Origin: an uncultured Collinsella sp.
Lineage (GTDB): Bacteria > Actinomycetota > Coriobacteriia > Coriobacteriales > Coriobacteriaceae
Direction of reading: 5' to 3'
DNA length: 7,418 bases
Assembly: GCA_902475375.1 (NCBI GenBank)
Contig: CABRZC010000091.1
Coordinates: 1-7,418, forward strand
Shown: positions 7,164-7,418 of the stretch, in pieces
Layout of the letters: each line of letters opens with the position of its first letter
How positions within the stretch are numbered: position 1 is the stretch's first letter
Notes under the pieces: generated by a model
The model's database searches: none
Told to the model about the DNA's origin: nothing
Seen by the model: the letters and a program-made list of their open reading frames with translations, nothing else
Made by a program: the position numbers and the translations under genes

Positions 7164-7188
7164 GGCCCCTCCGGTCGGGGGCCTTTCT
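7164..7188 (+). terminator. Second terminator-like hairpin in the right repeat arm
   Basis: GGCCCC (7164-7169) pairs with GGGGCC (7178-7183) around an eight-base loop, followed by TTTCT. It could act as a back-up terminator for read-through from the operon. Its left strand and loop lie inside the right arm of the 33-base inverted repeat, so this hairpin and the long arm-to-arm stem cannot form together. Confidence 0.45.
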
Positions 7189-7266
7189 GTATCGATATAG
7201 CTTCTGGGCTGGATCGGCGTCGACAACGTCCAGCAAGGTTAACAAGCCAGCGTCGAATTTTCGGCG
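7181..7266 (-). pseudogene. Decayed antisense copy of the tsaD 3' end
   Basis: On the minus strand 7266-7252 matches the tsaD coding bases 6968-6982 at 14 of 15 positions. After 21 unmatched bases in both copies, GACG and TCGACGCCGATCCA match tsaD exactly (18 of 18) apart from a three-base insertion between them. The right arm of the 33-base inverted repeat then follows at nearly the same distance as after the real gene (29 against 30 bases). Translated, it reads RRKFD, nine unlike residues, then DVVDADP, against RRKFD..DVDADP in TsaD. The stop codon position reads TAT here. No start or upstream tsaD sequence is seen, so it is a remnant and not a gene. The collinear order of matches makes chance unlikely, but the middle is not conserved. 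Confidence 0.62.
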
Positions 7267-7292
7267 TTCTTTAGCTGAAAGAAAAAGATGGC

Positions 7293-7313
7293 ATGCGGAG
7301 CTTTGCTCCGCAT
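7293..7313 (-). terminator. Hairpin, possible minus-strand terminator
   Basis: ATGCGGAGC (7293-7301) and GCTCCGCAT (7305-7313) form a perfect nine-pair stem with a three-base loop. On the minus strand it is followed after three bases by a T-rich run (7290-7276 read as ATCTTTTTCTTT), which fits an intrinsic terminator for a gene entering from beyond the window end. On the plus strand only TT follows, so activity in that direction would be weak. Confidence 0.5.
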
Positions 7314-7363
7314 TTGGGATGGGAGCCCCTGAGAGCCGCGGGAGCCGGGCGGCGCATGAGAAC

Positions 7364-7418
7364 TTTATCGCGAGTTCCGCACGCAAAGGAAAGCACTTAA
7401 TGTGCTTTCCGTCTTGCG
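7364..7418 (-). repeat. 55-base hairpin element, copy 2 (inverted)
   Basis: Read on the minus strand this copy has the same flanks and the same ATTAA loop as copy 1. The stem is GAAAGCAC / GTGCTTTC instead of AAGGCCAC / GTGGCCTT. Four of eight pairs differ and each change is matched on the other arm. The copy begins at the very last base of the window, so it may extend beyond it. Beyond its inner end (7363 downward) similarity to copy 1 stops. Confidence 0.85.

Larger units (their letters stand above)
7049..7183. repeat. 33-base inverted repeat with 69-base spacer
   Basis: Bases 7049-7081 and 7151-7183 are reverse complements. The inner 30 (7052-7081 / 7151-7180) match perfectly, followed by one G-T wobble (7051/7181) and two more pairs. 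The arms read CCCCGACCGGAGGGGCC then GGATATAAGGTTT on the left. The 69-base spacer holds the probable operon terminator hairpin. In RNA the arms could form a very long stem capped by that hairpin; in DNA they could extrude a cruciform or act as recombination substrates. The right arm continues into an antisense tsaD-like stretch, so the repeat is probably what remains most conserved of a larger inverted duplication. Confidence 0.9.
7037..7418. other. Gene-free 3' region packed with inverted repeats
   Basis: After the tsaD stop codon no convincing gene is seen up to the window end. The stretch is built from overlapping inverted structures listed separately: a 33-base inverted repeat, two opposite copies of a 55-base element, a decayed antisense tsaD end and several hairpins. 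Bases 7314-7363 are GC-rich and unassigned; no RNA family, promoter or homology is recognised there. Confidence 0.7.

Noticed and set aside
7156..7386. A 76-codon minus-strand open frame
   Set aside because: Its only recognisable part is the decayed tsaD end, and it runs through the inverted repeat arm and a terminator-like hairpin, so it is read as a remnant and not a gene.
7189..7418. A plus-strand frame open to the window end, with an ATG at 7319
   Set aside because: It has no ribosome binding site and crosses two hairpins and the inverted 55-base element, whose changes follow base pairing and not codons. It probably stays open by chance, though its end lies outside the window.

Overview
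The window reads as a chromosomal housekeeping segment from a moderately GC-rich actinobacterium, most likely a Coriobacteriia member of the Collinsella/Olsenella type. This is an inference from three things: an actinobacterial-looking 5S rRNA 3' end, the gene order acpS-nnr-alr-(udg)-tsaE-tsaB/rimI/tsaD, and the fusion of the last three genes into one frame. No mobile element, CRISPR array or defence system is visible.

Bases 1-36 match the 3' end of a 5S rRNA and are followed by a small hairpin and a strong intrinsic terminator (72-102), so an rRNA operon ends here. A promoter-like pair (151-180) and a near-perfect Shine-Dalgarno sequence (200-208) then start a tightly packed, six-gene, same-strand operon from 210 to 7036. 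The genes are holo-ACP synthase with an extra C-terminal tail, bifunctional NAD(P)HX epimerase/dehydratase, alanine racemase, family 4 Fe-S uracil-DNA glycosylase, TsaE ATPase, and a 794-residue TsaB-RimI-TsaD fusion. Intergenic gaps are 0, 2, 8 and 15 bases, then a 14-base overlap, which suggests co-transcription and translational coupling. Functionally the operon mixes lipid carrier activation, repair of damaged NAD(P)H, cell-wall D-alanine supply, DNA repair and tRNA t6A modification with ribosomal protein N-acetylation. TsaB, TsaD and TsaE are all encoded here; TsaC, which makes the threonylcarbamoyl-AMP substrate, must lie elsewhere.

The 382 bases after the operon (7037-7418) hold no convincing gene but a dense set of overlapping inverted structures. 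(i) A 33-base inverted repeat (7049-7081 / 7151-7183) encloses the likely operon terminator. (ii) A degraded antisense copy of the 3' end of tsaD (7181-7266, minus) lies directly outside the right arm, so the short repeat is the conserved core of a larger inverted duplication. (iii) A 55-base element occurs twice in opposite orientation (7099-7153 and 7364-7418). The two copies are identical except in one hairpin stem, where four base pairs have changed on both sides so that pairing is kept. This 3' region is the least ordinary part of the window.
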